Shown: positions 48,640 to 62,403 of the stretch, one piece after another | How the letters are laid out: every line of letters starts with the position of its first letter | How positions within the stretch are numbered: position 1 is the stretch's first letter | Assembly (NCBI GenBank): GCA_029448655.1 | Contig: JACCLO010000014.1 | Location: 1,736,001 to 1,800,000, forward strand | DNA: 64,000 nt | Reading direction: 5' to 3' | Origin: Wolfiporia cocos | Taxonomy: Eukaryota > Basidiomycota > Agaricomycetes > Polyporales > Phaeolaceae | The notes under the pieces: generated by a model | Databases searched by the model: none | Told to the model about the DNA's origin: nothing | Seen by the model: only the letters and a program-made list of their open reading frames with translations | Made by a program: the position numbers and the translations under genes

Positions 48640-50469
48640 AAGACTGACGCCCATTTTGTGATGAAGGCTGTAGCACTGAATAAGCAGATACGATTGATGT
48701 GATCACATCAGGCGATGTAGATGTGCCGGGATCAGAGCCACACGGCATGTTGGCAGACCCCAGGGACACTGTGGCTTTCAGCAGAATGAGCATGATTGGC
48801 ATACGAAATGTGATTTGAAGAAGGATTCTTGATGACTATGGGTAGAGCTGTTCTCATCAACGACGGAGCCTGAGTTTGTACATCACATAGAGCACTTTTG
48901 TGACATGTGTCGCGTCGCCCTAAGAGCCCGGGTTGTCCAACGAGAATGACCGACGTGGTTTAGAGAATAGTACGCCAGATCGCCAAAGCCAAATGGAGAG
49001 AGCTGTCAGCAATCCATAGAGGAGTGACGCCTGACATAAGAATGAAGCATTGAACATTAGATGCTGCGTACTATGGGAACAGGAGGGAGTCGCGCGACAG
49101 GCAAGAGCTTTGCCGGAGACTTGTAGGGAAGGTGTGTCTTCACTTGACAAAGTTCGTGCATCGGCAAGTTGTCAATCGAGAAGTAAGCGCGGCAGACAGC
49201 GGGACAGACATCAGCACCGTTGATTGTCGGTCCGTCCGTATCAAAGGACCTGTCCATCATAGACAAAGAGCAGCCAAAGATAACCTGCTGTAAATAGTTC
49301 GACAAGCGCAGCATAGTAGAGCGACGTTGCATTGTGCGAACCAGTTGCAATCAGAGTGGAGTCAGTCATATCAGAGTAGTGAGCAGCGTGAGATGAGCAC
49401 GATAGACTTCACAGCAATGTCGAAGTCGATGCCGACTTTCGAGCCTATCGGCGTGACGGTGAAGCAGGGAAGCTGGTAATCCCAAATTAATGAACGTCAG
49501 CAGGTTGGAAATCTCGCAGTCAGGAAGCATCTCTTTGACCAGGGGTGGCTGGCAGTAAATTAGAAATCCATAGAGATGCGTGAGCCTGCAATAAATAGTC
49601 GGGTGAAAGAGCCCCGTAGCATAAAGTCTATCTGTCATCCCACAGTGTACACAAATATCCGCTTCGTGTTATGATGCTAGGCAGAGTGCCGCGGACCCCT
49701 GACGAACAGAAATAGACAACCGGCAAGCAACGTATCACTCACGTCGTGAGGAGCTCTGCTTCGGATGAGTAAAGCATGGTACCGCTGCGGTGGCTCTGCA
49801 ATGATCGTCCACAGTGCACGCGCATTCAATCCCACTGCGCCGCAGTGAATTATTCTGTACACATCTCTGTCTGCAGCTGCAGGCAGGCCTAACCAAGAGA
49901 AGATCGTCCCTGGGGCCCGGGGTCCGGCAGCATCGAGCTAACGGGTGTCATATCGGGTGCTGGTTGGATCAGGCAGATGCGGCCATTCGGTTGTCAGATA
50001 GCGGTGGGAGGGTGATAGGACATCAAAGATGCCGCTCGCAGTGGCAGGGATCTGTAAGAGCTTGCTGTCTCACATTGATTGTTGCCTGTGCCACTGCGCT
50101 GGGGCCTCTCCTCGCTGCACTCTGGAAGTTACATGCGCGTTGAAGCGTGCTTGAGCCTGAAATGGAGCAGATGGGTCTCCTGGACAATACCGTGCGCAGC
50201 GATGAGCGGGGGAACAGACAAGGCGAGAACGCGGGGCTCTCTATGGCAACGGCGCATGATTTTGGCCCGGCGCTAAAAGCGACACCTTAGCTGATGAAAA
50301 GGCCTGTCGCCCTGTAGCACAGCCCGCCTCAGCCGCGTCCGCTACTTATTCCTTCCCCTTCGCCACTTTCTCTTTGTGATACTTTACTGTCCCTTACTTG
50401 AGGCAGGTCCTTGCTCCATCTAGTCCGCTGCGCAGGACGACGACGACGACGCTTAATCTACCGACTACT
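48640..50469. other. Possible unidentified minus-strand multi-exon gene, then noxA promoter
   Basis: Between about 49860 and 48920 the minus strand carries several frames of 60-97 codons with hydrophobic stretches (e.g. LLYGLLTALSIWLWRSGVLF) and intron-like borders, for example GTGAGT at about 49740 and GTCAG before the segment ASLLYGLL. I could not join them into one frame or assign a family, so no CDS is claimed. From about 50340 to 50470 the plus strand is pyrimidine-rich, as in fungal core promoters, ahead of noxA. Confidence 0.25.
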
Positions 50470-52805
50470 ATGGCTAACAACTGGAAACGGTCTTCTGGTC
50501 TTGATTTCTCGGACGGCAAGATGCCCAACTTGGCCCAGCACCCTGACATGGACAATCCCTTTGCTGACAATGGCAACGAGCCCAGCCATCTTCAGCGCAA
50601 CAAGTCCGAGCGCAGGCGGCTGCAGCCCCTCCAGCGGACCAACACCCTCAGCACCGTGAACAGGGGGGTCCCGGCCAGGCCGGAGGGCTTGTACGACAGA
50701 TGGCGCGTCTGGATGATCAACGAAGGAGGGAAGAGGATTTTCTTCTCCTTCTTCATCGGTCTGCACGCGCTCGTCATCGCCTTCGGGTTCTTGTACTACG
50801 ACACCAGTGACGACCTGACCGGTGACCGGGCGACGTTTGGTATCACCTATCGTGAGTGTTGCCAGCACCTGTTGCTATATGAACGCCCAATTCAAATACT
50901 TGCACTACAGCGATTGCCCGTAGCGCGGCCCTCGTTCTCCACGTCGAGGTCGCCTTCATCCTCCTGCCCATCTGCCGCAACTTCATCTCGCTGCTCCGCC
51001 GGACGCCGCTCAACTACTACATCCCGTTCGACAAGAACATCACGTTCCACAAGGCGGTCGGATGGGGCATCTGCTTCTTCTCGTTCGTGCACATCGCCGC
51101 GCACATGGTCAACTTCGCGCGCCTCGCGTTCGCTGACCCGCTCGCGACGACGCCGGGCGATCGGTTCGTCGTCTGGCTGCTCGCGAACTTCACGACGGGC
51201 CCCGGTGTGACTGGCTGGATCATGACCACCGCGCTGGGCATCATGGTGTGGTACGCATCGGAAGAGCGGCGTCGGGCGCACTTCGAGAAGTTCTGGTACA
51301 CGCACCACCTCTTCATCGTCTTCTTCCTCAACTGGCAGCTGCACGGCATGTTCTGCATGATTCAGCCCGACCGCGAGCCGTTCTGCACCTGGAACACGAT
51401 CGGCCTCTTCTGGGTGCGCGCGCCGATCATGAGCGGTGCTTGTGCTGTACTGACTGCGATGTTATATTTGTGTGTAGCGCTTCTGGCTCACCGGCGGTGT
51501 CATCTTCCTCTTCGAGCGTGTTCTCCGCGAAGTGCGCTCCCGCCACCGGACCTATATCTCGAAGGTCATTCAGCACCCGTCGAACGTCATGGAGATCCAG
51601 ATCAAGAAGGAGAAGACGACGACGCGCGCGGGGCAGTACATCTTCCTTAACTGCCCGCAGATCTCGTACTTCCAATGGCACCCGTTCACGCTCACGAGGT
51701 GCGTCACCGCCGGAGATGAGCGGCGAGCATAAATGACTGACCTATGCGCAGCGCACCCGAGGAGGACTACATCTCCGTGCACATCCGTATAGTCGGCGAC
51801 TTCACGCGCGCCCTCGCTGAGGCCGTCGGCTGCGACTTTGACTCGAAGGGCGTCGAGGCCGGGGGCAAGCTCATCGGAACGAACACGAACCCGCCGGTGA
51901 ACCGTGTGCTGCCGCGCGTCATGGTCGACGGTCCCTTCGGCAGTGCGTCTGAGGACTTCTTGAACTACGAGACTGTGCTCCTCGTCGGTGCTGGTATCGG
52001 TGTCACGCCCTTCGCCTCGTGAGTCTTATGACTGCGTCACGTCTAGACTTCTGTTTCTCATTGCCTTATTCTCAGGATCCTCAAGTCCGTTTGGTACCGC
52101 ATGAACAACCTCAACTCGTCCAAGCCGACCCGTCTGTCCAAGGTAAGCACACCATATTGATGGTTCTCCCGCTATTGAGCGCTAATCGCTGTAATCCCCG
52201 CCCTGTGATTCATCGTCCCCGGCTGCCGTCACTGTCAGGTTTACTTCACATGGGTCATCCGTGACTTCGGCAGTGCCGAGTGGTTCCACTCGCTGCTGCA
52301 GGCGATTGAGGAGCAGGACACCCAGAACCGGATCGAGATCAACATCTACCTCACGGCGAAGATCAAAGAGGACGACATGAACAACATCATCGTGCGTGCC
52401 TTTATCTGCAGGCTATGCGGGGCCAGCCCGCTGACGTCGTACGCCTTGTGTCGCAATAGGTCCAGGACGTCGGTGCGGAGAAGGACGCAATCACGTCACT
52501 GCGCGCGCCTACGCACTACGGCCGCCCGAACTGGGACAGGGTGTTCAGCTCCATCGTGGAGAAGCACCAGGAGACAGACGTCGGCGTGGTAAGTCACAAG
52601 CCCTCCGCAAGTGCGCCCGCGCTGACGCGCCGCGCAAACGCCAGTTCTTCTGCGGGCCCGCGGCCATATCGAAGCAGCTGCACATCTGCTGCAACAAGTA
52701 CTCGACGCCCAAGGGCACCAAGTTCTTCTTCGGAAAGGGTGCGTGCCACGCGCCAGGCCTCGTGCGCCGCAACGTGCTCATCTCCGTCCCACAGAGAACT
52801 TCTGA
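50470..52805 (+). CDS. noxA: NADPH oxidase NoxA
   Basis: Superoxide-generating flavocytochrome used in fungal development and hyphal differentiation. Nine exons (50470-50851, 50911-51413, 51478-51698, 51752-52018, 52076-52142, 52239-52391, 52460-52588, 52645-52738, 52795-52805; 1,827 nt) encode 608 residues. The ferric-reductase-type membrane domain carries the haem-ligand histidines ([30 protein letters not shown]). The FAD site is [24 protein letters not shown]-binding segments are [24 protein letters not shown] and [12 protein letters not shown]. The canonical C-terminus KENF is split, with the last exon only 11 nt. There are no EF hands, as expected for NoxA. A hydrophilic N-terminal extension of about 80 residues precedes [12 protein letters not shown], longer than I recall for ascomycete NoxA, so an internal Met start is possible. 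Confidence 0.97.
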
Positions 52806-55764
52806 GCTTCCTCGGCCGGCGGGCGTGGGAGTGTGCTGCGCGTGCAGCAGGCGGCGGGATGGATCATGGATCGTCACGGGCTGTGTATTGTCACTGACTA
52901 CTGTCGGGGAGCGAGCTCCAGACGGCTGTATCTGTCCTTCCTTTTGCATCCTGGTATTGGCCATCAAGAAGCGTTATCGCTGCTTGGTACGAATGCAGAT
53001 ATTTATACTGGTAAATAATTATTGCGAACGTGCGCGATGGCCTTCGCGCAGGCTGAATCGCGGTGAGGTCAAAGGGAGTGTTCGCTGCGGCACCTCTCCC
53101 AGTTCCGACAGCGAGGGAAGCGCTGTGTCACATCATGTGATGGTCTGAACGCGAACGCGATCATGTGCAGTGTGACATCTGGCGCCGCTGGGCGCGCCGC
53201 GGTGGCGAGCGGATTTGAACCGTTGCTACTGCGCCCCCATCAGGCCAAGTGAGCATTTCTCGCGTGCCCCAGCCGCCGAACACTCAGCGAACTCGAGTAA
53301 GCACCAGCGGCGTGAATTTGCTCACTGTCGGAGATCGATCGGTTTATTGGTGAGTACGGCACCCCGACGATCCATTGCGTAACTCTCATCAGTCAATAAT
53401 CCTTGTTCAAACCGTCGTACACATCGTCAAAATCGCCAGCTCGTCCGGCCAGTGCGGCCAGGAGGGAAGTGAGCCTCGCGGCTAGGGCGGTGGGTAAGCG
53501 ATGCACGCCCCGCGTGCCATCCCAATGGCAGCGGTTAACTATCAGTCCAAATCTGTCGCCATCCAACAACAGGCCAGAAAACTCCTACACAAGACCCTGG
53601 ATTCCAGATGAACCTGCTGCCCGCTAGCGCGCCGCAGCGCGTCTTGCACATCCCCGAGCGGCCATTCTATGTTGGCCGATAGTTGATCGGGTCATGGACA
53701 CCACAACATACCGCTAGAAGGCCACCGGCGAATGGGGCCCGACACGCCAGGGGTCGCCTTGGTCCCCGATGCCCAGCGTGCAGAGTCCCACATCTATCAC
53801 TCGGCGGCGACGCGCATGGTAGATGGATGCCGGGCATGCGGGCAGGGTCCCATTTCAGGCCCGCCAGGCGCCGCCCATGACGCACGTCCGGCATGTTCGC
53901 CGGCGACCCTATGGCGGTAGAATTGTATTGCTCACATTTTGCCGACTGACGCGGACGCGCAGCCTAGCGTCGGGAATCTCCTGAGGGTGCAAGGCTCCGC
54001 CGTCCGGCGTGGCCAGGAGCACGCACTGTTGCAGGGACTGCTAGTGCATCTGACGGAGGCCGTTATTGCCTCCTAGTGCACAGACACCCGCTACACCCGA
54101 TCCTGCCACCTCCGGGGCGTGGCGAGCGCATTGCACGGCGCCACGGACAGGGCTAAGCGGCGGACTTTCCCGCGCGATCGGATGCTCCATGGGGGCAGTC
54201 TGCGAGGCTGCGGCCATGAAGGCGTTCTTAGTCGAAGAGATCATCACTCACCGCTCCGCGTCGAGGCCTGCCGAGTCCGGGCGGCCGAGACGTATGACGG
54301 TAGAGGGCGACGTTGTCGACGCGTGGCTCGCGGATGTTCCAGCGGTGCATGTTTGCCCGATGAATCACTCTCCGTGAACGCCGCACGGCGCGACTCGGTC
54401 GTCCCCAGGCGGGGCATAACTCCTAGAAAGACGCAGGTATGCGACTTACGTCTGGGAGTTGTCAGATGATGACATCGATCAGCACACTTAGCCTTATAAG
54501 AGCGCGAAGCCCACACGTACATGGGCGGAACAAGGCGGTGGACGGATGACCAGCTCGCCGCGCATTCGAACAGGTCAGAATTGCCAACTGCCAGTCGATA
54601 TTTTGGCTCACCAAAAGGCCCGACGGGTACAGTATTCTTTCCAAATGTGAATGCTGCACTTTAACAATCATGAGGATGCGGCCGGACCAGGCGAGACGCG
54701 TCAACAGTCAGCAGGCTCCAGCATGTTCGCCTTCCTGTTGGAATGCGGACACCTTCCGAGGGAGCAGTCTGTTGCTGACCGTGGCGCCGCGATGGAGACG
54801 TCGGATCCCAACGTTGACGCATCAAATGAGCCCTCGGCGACAGACCCGCATTTCAAAACGAATGCAGCCAGGGAACACTCCCATTCTGTCGTAGATCGTG
54901 CCGACCGCCGAGCATTCACGCGTTCTGCGCGGAAGACCGCTACGCGACGTGCCACCGCAAGCAATTCTGGACGTCCGACGGGCAGTCAACTTTCTGTCAT
55001 GCACGGTTTTGGGTGAGCTGGCGTGAACTGCGGAATATTCAGCGGGGACTTCGCCGCGATCGCGCTCTGATTGCGTTCCAGGCCGGCGCAGGTAAGCGAT
55101 TAGTTGTGTGTGTAGCAACGACCGCGCGGCAAGTTCCGCATCGCACGGATGTGTATCAGGCACGCCCGCCGGCCGCTATATGCGTCCTTGCTGGCGCAGC
55201 GGTGGTGACTTCGCCTCTCTCCACTAGCCAGGCCGGCGCGAGGAGTAGGAGGAGAGGCGGAAGAGACGGAACCGCAGGATCCGCGGATGGGCATGAGAAC
55301 GATAGGAGGTGCTAGGATAACAATCTTTCTCAATAGGGCTAGGACCTACAACAAGATCCAGGGTGAAGGGTCGCGGAGCTCAGTCAATCAGGAAAGAAGA
55401 TGCCGGGCCAAGGGTGCATTAGGAAGGTATATACAGTCCAAGCCGCTCTTGATTTATTGGTAGTTGGGAAAATGCCAGGCTGATATGATGGTGATGCTTC
55501 AACAAGTCGCGATTCGGTTCGCGGCATCCGCCAGCAGACACCGCCATCCGAAGACGACCATTTCCGTAAACAGGGTCCGCACCTGCTCAATCCGGTCGAT
55601 ATGCTGCATAGAGACACGATCCAGAATCGGACGGAGCGCAGCGGGGCCGCCTATATCTCGGGCGAGCGGCTACAGACGGTGGGTGAACTATAAGTGGAGG
55701 CGCACTGATACCCCTGCTGGGCTATTCAACCCCGATCACCTTCGCACCCCCGCCTTTACGTTAC
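52806..55764. other. Gene-poor region
   Basis: 3 kb with no recognisable protein gene. Several overlapping frames of 70-140 codons occur on both strands because the DNA is GC-rich, but none matches a family or splices well. A stretch near 53205-53240 (minus strand) has a B-box-like GGTTCAAATCC but no foldable tRNA. The last 200 bp are the likely promoter of the bZIP gene. Confidence 0.35.
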
Positions 55765-56882
55765 ATGACGACGTTGACTGGACCTTACTGTTCCTCGGAC
55801 TCTCAGTCCATCCTCTCGCAGTCTGACCGACCTGAACGCTCGAGGAATGCTAAAGGTATGCGACGGCGCCGGCCACTGCCAGCGCACATGCTCACGAACG
55901 CCACATTCAGCACAAGCTAGGCATCGCGCGAAACGCAAGGCGTATATCGAGCAGGTGCGTCAGGTTCGCGGAGTGCAGCTCTCGTATGCGTCGCTTACGT
56001 CGTCGATCAAGCTGGAACAAACCGTGACAAAACTGCAAACCGTGCTCGCGCTATCGCCAGATCAAGTTGCTGCGCTACCACCTCCGCTCGTCCGGATTCG
56101 CGAGCTCGAGGAAGAGAATGAGCTCTTGCATCGAGAGATTGACGGCCTCCGCCGGCAGCTCGAGATGCGCAATGCACGTCTGCGCCCCGATATCGCGCGC
56201 CGCAGTGATATGCTCATGCCGAGCGACATTGGGCGCGAAGCGAGGCGCAGGAGACTGAACGATACCAACGCCTACATGGTATGTGGCCCCGAGGAACGCG
56301 GCCGCACACGCTCTGACCTCATCCTAAGTATCACCCACCTTCTTCGCAGAGTTCGAACACCTCCGACACTCCCAGTCCTCCACCGCCACTTATGATACCC
56401 TCTTCTACCTCGCATCTTGCTGAAAATACGTCGATGCCGGCGTACCCCCGTGGTCACTCTTCCTCCCTCGTGTCCTCCTCGTACGGTATGCTAGCCTACC
56501 AAATGCCGCCAGATACCCCGACCACATCAAGCCCGGTCTCAAGTCCTTCGTTCTCGGCGAGTATCTCTGTCTCTTACTGCCAGTCTTGTGATTTGCACAG
56601 CTGCGCGTACTGAGAGCTCAGGATCCTAGTGACAGTATTTCTTTTAACTAGCAGCCCAGTGATTATGCGCCGTCTGCAATGTCTCACACGCAACAGACGC
56701 ACCGCATTGCAACGTCTGCAGGGTCGATGCTACCGTCGTTCTCCCACACGCCCAGCCAGTACGAGCTTGTTAAGCTCGAGGAGGAGTGCTATCATGTGAG
56801 CAGCGCTTCGACACGCCCCATTAGCAAGATTGATGACATGTGTTATCTAGCAACCTCATGCTAGCGCGATGTCCCATACTAG
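55765..56882 (+). CDS. bZIP transcription factor
   Basis: Nuclear DNA-binding regulator. Exons 55765-55855, 55911-55954 and 56012-56278 join to MTTLTGPYCSSDSQ, then the basic region RSRNAKAQARHRAKRKAYIEQ, a leucine zipper starting LEQTVTKLQTVLALSPDQ, and a second helical stretch IRELEEENELLHREIDGLRRQLEMRN. The basic region is split by two introns, one exactly between basic region and zipper. The N-A-x-A-Q-A-R-x-R pattern departs from the usual NxxAAxxCR core, as in some basidiomycete families. From 56351 a Ser/Pro-rich tail follows. It either ends at 56613 or splices on to a segment HTPSQYELVKLEEECYH and a stop near 56882; that join is not settled because no donor of the right phase is strong. 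Targets are unknown. Confidence 0.8.
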
Positions 56883-59800
56883 CGGCTATTCTTCGACATT
56901 ACACCCGTTCGCAGCCAGTCAAGCGGCTATGAATCACTGGCACGGCTATTCGGCAGAACGAGCCTGACTGCCGTATGCGGCAGTTGGACCTGAGTGTGTC
57001 TTGTTGCTACCCACGGGATGTCTTGCGATCTATTCCGTGGCGCGTCTCCTGATCTTGTCGAACGTCTCCGTTGCGTTTGCTGTTGCAGTTCTCTCCGTCG
57101 CACCCGCTGTCTATCTGTACTCTATCGGCCGTCAGTGTTCTCTTGAGCTCCCCGCACACGTCACAGACCGCAATCCCGTCCTGTAAATAATCTATTCTAG
57201 AGTGTTCCTGTTTCTATGTCCGACCTCGCCGGAATGGTGCGATGGTGTCCATATGTCCCTCTTGCCAAATCATGCCACCTGTTCACATGGGTCGCAGGAA
57301 GTCAGATCTTCTACAAGCTAACTTTTCTTGGTTCCGTGAACCACCAAGATTCAATCCGCCGGAACCGACTATGCCCGTATATTTGAAGTCATGACTCCGT
57401 CCGGATCCTCGCGCGCCACTTGTTCAACTCACGAGACACCAAATGCACAGGACGGGGCCACTCTATCATCGACATTAGCCACCCCGCTGGCAGTCATTCG
57501 TGGGAGCTAAGTCGCACGGCCTTCAGTATTGTCCGCCCCTGGTCGACGTTCATGAATTGTAAGGCTCGAAGCGTGGCAACAGAAGCTGCGAACCATGACC
57601 CTGGCTACGGGCGCGAAGATATCTACCTGTTATGCACTAGCAGGACGGCCAGCGTCCCTGATGAAGTTTGAGCTCTGCAACGCGCGTAGAGAAGCAGAAA
57701 TGCTCTCGGTCTCTCAACGCATTTGTAGTCGCTTTAATGATCAGATAAGCTATGTCCAATTCTCATTGGATGCTACATGGCAGATGTTGGTTTAGAACAA
57801 TTGAATCGGTTGCCGAACGATGGTGAACGCAGCCTCCTGAGGAGTTCTAAGGTCTGCATGCCACGCTCAAAATCCCGTCATGCTTCAAGTACTGCGTCCC
57901 TGTCTTATCTCTGAGGGAAAAAAACAAAGCGGCAAAATCACCCAGCGGCCTCGGAGGAGATTACCCAGGAAGCTGGAGCCCACCACGTTCCGATCTCTAG
58001 CTAACCCACAGCCGCTAGATGTAACCCTCTCCCTGTCATCTGTCACGTATTAGTCCCTGTCTGACAGTCAGGAAATTCATATTCGTCGGCTATTCACCAT
58101 TTCACCCGGTTTGTTGTGGGTGAGTGGCTACACGCTGCCGCGAAGCTTTTCGCTGACGGGATCAACACTAACACACCGCTCATTGCACCCCAGCGACAGG
58201 ACCGACTGTAGATGCTGATGTCAAGCCGCTCGGCCGAGTGAGTTGCGGCAGTAGACGGTGCGATGCGGCGATTGTGGGAATATTCGCCGGTTCAGCACAC
58301 AAATTCCTCCATCCGTAGACACCGCGAAGAATTGGAATGATCACCAGACGAAGTCAGCTTGTGATCATGAGCAAGCGAGCACCGTCTATGGCATCTCAGA
58401 TAAACTCATGAACGGGCAGCGAGGCTCCAGACACTGGGGCTCGCTACGCAACCACGAGGTTAGTCTGGAGCAGACACCGGAGGAATGCAGTACATATTGA
58501 GCTCACCCGTTCGGCGATAAGCCGAGGTCCAGCTCTCGGTTTTTACTTCGTGTCATATCGGATGACCTACAGGACCCTGCGTCATGTCACAATTATTATC
58601 AATCGCAGCTGATGTAGATGCGATAGCTGCCCGAGCAGAATCCGCGAGGCCATCACGGCTCTCCTGATTCTAGCCACACTTAAAACCATAATGCTCGTCG
58701 TTACCGTTGCCGCGAGAGTGGCGCCAGATGGGCCTCGATGCGGCTAGCCGCCCGCTGGTGGATAATGCGCCTTCTCGCCCATTTGGAGACACAAAGTGCC
58801 AGACCCGCTCCTTCTCCTCCCGAACATCGATTTCTGATCAATCCAGAAGCACTATTCCGAAGGATGGCGCCGCTACGATCGATGGCCAACGGCGTCTACG
58901 TCTTTAGTAATTGTGCTGCCGCTACGAGAGTGCCACAGGCGCTGCCTGTGTGCGTTCAGTGCGCCACTACATCATGCACCAATGCCTATATCCGACCTCC
59001 GTGTGCAGCCGGTATCAATGATGTGCTTGTACGTACAGTAGACAATGCTGCTACTTTAGCTGCAATAAAAGAACATACATGATCACCGCTTATCCGGATT
59101 TATAAGTGCAAAGTCCATAATTTTCGAGTGAGGTTGGATCTGGACGGGGGTTTGCTGAAGGTATTCGACGGATCTTCTCGTCAGTATATCGCATGATTCA
59201 GAGCAGGCGAACACAGTCTAATGTGTCAGACCAATTATAGCCGTTAAGCGGTGAGATGCGTTGCTGTGGTCTGTTGTGGCCCGCAGTTTACTGTCGGATC
59301 ATGCTTGTCGGAGGTTGCCTCCTCGTCGCCGATGCAACACAGAAGCGATGGAAAATGTGTGCGCCCTAGTTTAGAGCATCGCCACATACCATCGTGGACC
59401 ACACGCCAGTCTGATGAGCTGATTTTATCAAGGGTTCCAGGATAGTGATCACGAAGACACCACGATCTATAACCCATTGCATTGTCTTGGTCTGTTTTTC
59501 CCTATAATCTGCGGATACTCATCAGCACTAGTTCACAGTTTCAGAGTAGAGAAGTCACATATTGATGGGCCATTGATAGACGTTACAGATGTGCGCCTGC
59601 CATTGTGTGTGGAGTGCTGAAGAGATGTGCTATCGACTCTAAGTCCTGATGATAACAGGCCCAAGCAAATGCGTTATAAACACCACACTCCCGGCACGAC
59701 ATACCTCATTCCCGGCACTGACTACGGCGGGGCTGCCTATGGCGTCGGCGGCTCGGCATTGGCGGACATAGTGAATAAGCGGCGCTGGAAGTGATGGCTA

Positions 59801-62403
59801 GCTGGCAGCCAACCGAGAACAGCGGCAAAACAGCTGTTCAAGCGAAACCGTGAGATAACGCCGAGCCACGCCCACCCTCAAGCGAACATCATTGAGATTA
59901 GTATCCTAGTCTTACAAGCGATGAATAAGTCTTTCCGAGAGCCGAATACCGATAGCACTGTCTCCAAGGATCCTAGCGGCCGCGCGAAATCGGTTTCAAA
60001 GGATCAGTTTCAAAGGTCTTTCCGGTCCTAACATAAGGGCACATTAGGATAAATGTGGGCTTTTGATAGCAGAACATTTGGTGAGTCAGCAAACTGCGTT
60101 CCCCGTATCGTTATGGCAGCGCAAGCAGTCTTAGGCACAGCTTGCTCGGTTGAGGATCGCAGTGTAGGTTGTCCGCTCTACTGGTATCACGTCGCGGCGT
60201 TGAGGTAAGGAGAAGCCTATAGATTAACCAGGGGATCGGATATTGTTCTACAGCAGCTCTAAGTAAACGGGTGCAAGGCGCGAGCATGTCCTTTGGATAA
60301 CTATAGCAATACCAGTAGATTGAGCATCAAGTAACCATTGCAACTGAAACATACCTCGTTGTGAAATGTAGCGCCTCAATGCATATTCCGCAGAGACGGA
60401 TGAATTGTGCTCATGCGACGAACTCGACAATCTCTGGGTGGATTGTGATTGTTGATGTAAGTCCATGCCATGCGACCGCTACCTTGTTCTTGAATGGTGC
60501 CCACATTGGTCAGGAGTTCCGGTGAAGCCATGTTGCCGCCTCAGGGTTAAGCATTACCGAGATTATTCCTCACACACCAAGCAAGTGTAGTCCATACACC
60601 TCTCGAAGGTCACCAGATGCACTTGAGCGTTCGGATCGTCTATGTATTGAGTAACATTAAGCCATTTTTCTGCAGTCATGATGCCGAGGTGAATACGCTA
60701 TTCGACATGGATAACGAGAAGCTGCCGTCCGAATGACACGGCGAGAACCTCGGGCGAGGGTTCAGGCGACGGCGGGGTATAGAAGGCGCAGCCGCCGACA
60801 AGCTGCGAGGACTCGGAGCTTCGGTTGGGGATCATGAGCTGGCGTTCAATTCCCGGAGGACGAGTCAAAGGCATAGGACTGTGACAGGACCAATGGGGAA
60901 GCCAGCGCTGACGGTGCCTTGCAGGACCAGGCTAAGGCGTGCCAGCGGCCGACGTCATCTGACCAATTTTGTCTCAAAGTCCCGGCGAGGATGCTGCTCC
61001 GAGTCTTCCCAAAATTCCGATGTGAACCGCACGCTCGACTGGTTTGAGGGACTCAGAAGAGCCGGGTGCGGCAAGGCGCGAGAGAACTGACGTGAGCGTA
61101 TCGGTATACGAAGTGATCTATTCCGAATGGCACGATATGAATTGAGAACCAGCCAGGGACGACAGCTCAGCCTACAATTTGCACCGATGGCCGCGTGCGC
61201 AGGACGCCATTGCAAAAGCCCTTGCGAAGGTCGCACGGTGTCTGGCCACGGGCACTGTAAGCAGCGCCGCGACACATGTGGAAGACGCAGTCGATGCACT
61301 AGCGGCTGGATATGGCTCCAACGCATTCCAGCTTGTGTCAGTAGGGCAAGGGCAGCGAAGAAATGCACCGAAGTGATGTGGTGCACCATGAAGACACTTG
61401 CGGCCTTTCAGCCGTCCTGCCGTAGTACATTTTTGTAGTATTGTTCCCGCCGATACATATGGGTTGGCTCCGCAGCCAGACCATTGCCAGATTGGCAGAT
61501 GAGCACTCGTGAGTAGAGCGCGGAGCGCTGTGTTGACAACCCTGATTTGTAGAACGCGGCAAAACGCGTGCCTTTGGCATGAGACCGGCATTCTGGAGGG
61601 CACCGTTATGCAAATTCCCGGGATGATCACTACGTGTACGAAGCTCGAGGTTGTCGAACTGTGACAATGAGCTGGCGTGAAAACGACGTCAAAGTCGCTA
61701 TATCACTCACCGAGAAGTCAGGAGAGCGATCAACACGGTCGCATACTCGTAGCAATCGAGAACGAACAGACAGTCATCAACAATCGCACCTTATCCTCTG
61801 CACGGAGCTCGGAGACAGGTCTTCTCGACATCACAATGCGTGGCATGTGCAGCGTTTTCGTCAGACTATCATAGACTCAGGACGACCTGTCCAAATATAG
61901 CCCTCACCAACTGGCAGCGTTGGTGAGAAATGGCATTGCTGCTACTAGGCGATTTCCCCAAAGTCAATTTACGTCCGAGTACCTGCGCGCTGTTATTGTT
62001 AGGCGTTCTGGGGGATTTTCTGTCATTATGCGGCGATGGCCACCCCGCGAGCTTGCCGAGCTTTATAAATTGGATGCGGTCCAGCTGGGGAAGCTTTCTG
62101 ATATACCCCGATACGTCGTTGGGCAGATAGCACAGTAGAAGTTTCAATTTAGAGAAGGCTTGGGCATAACCGAATCACAGCGAGGACTAGGAGCATTCTA
62201 AACAACCTCTTACCGAAACGATATGGAACTTGTATCCATTGCATGCCTTACGTTCCACTTGATCAAGGAAGTGGATTGGATAGGCTTAATGCTGCTGCGG
62301 GCACAATGATTTACTTTCTGGATCGGTCGCATCACCGCCGCCACAAAGCGCATCAAAACGATCGGCGTTCGCTCTTACTCCATCTCTGCACAGTACAACC
62401 ACC
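56883..62403. other. Long gene-poor region
   Basis: 5.5 kb without any gene I can support. Short frames (up to about 150 codons) are scattered over both strands; one (57001-57186) is hydrophobic, and clusters at 60880-61440 and 61630-62140 overlap each other in several frames. None carries a family motif. No terminal inverted repeats, transposase or reverse-transcriptase motifs, tRNA or tandem array were found. It could hold lncRNA, decayed mobile DNA or lineage-specific small genes. Confidence 0.35.

Noticed and set aside
59985..60030. Short direct repeat GTTTCAAAGG
   Set aside because: Only two 10-bp copies; expected by chance and not flanking an element.
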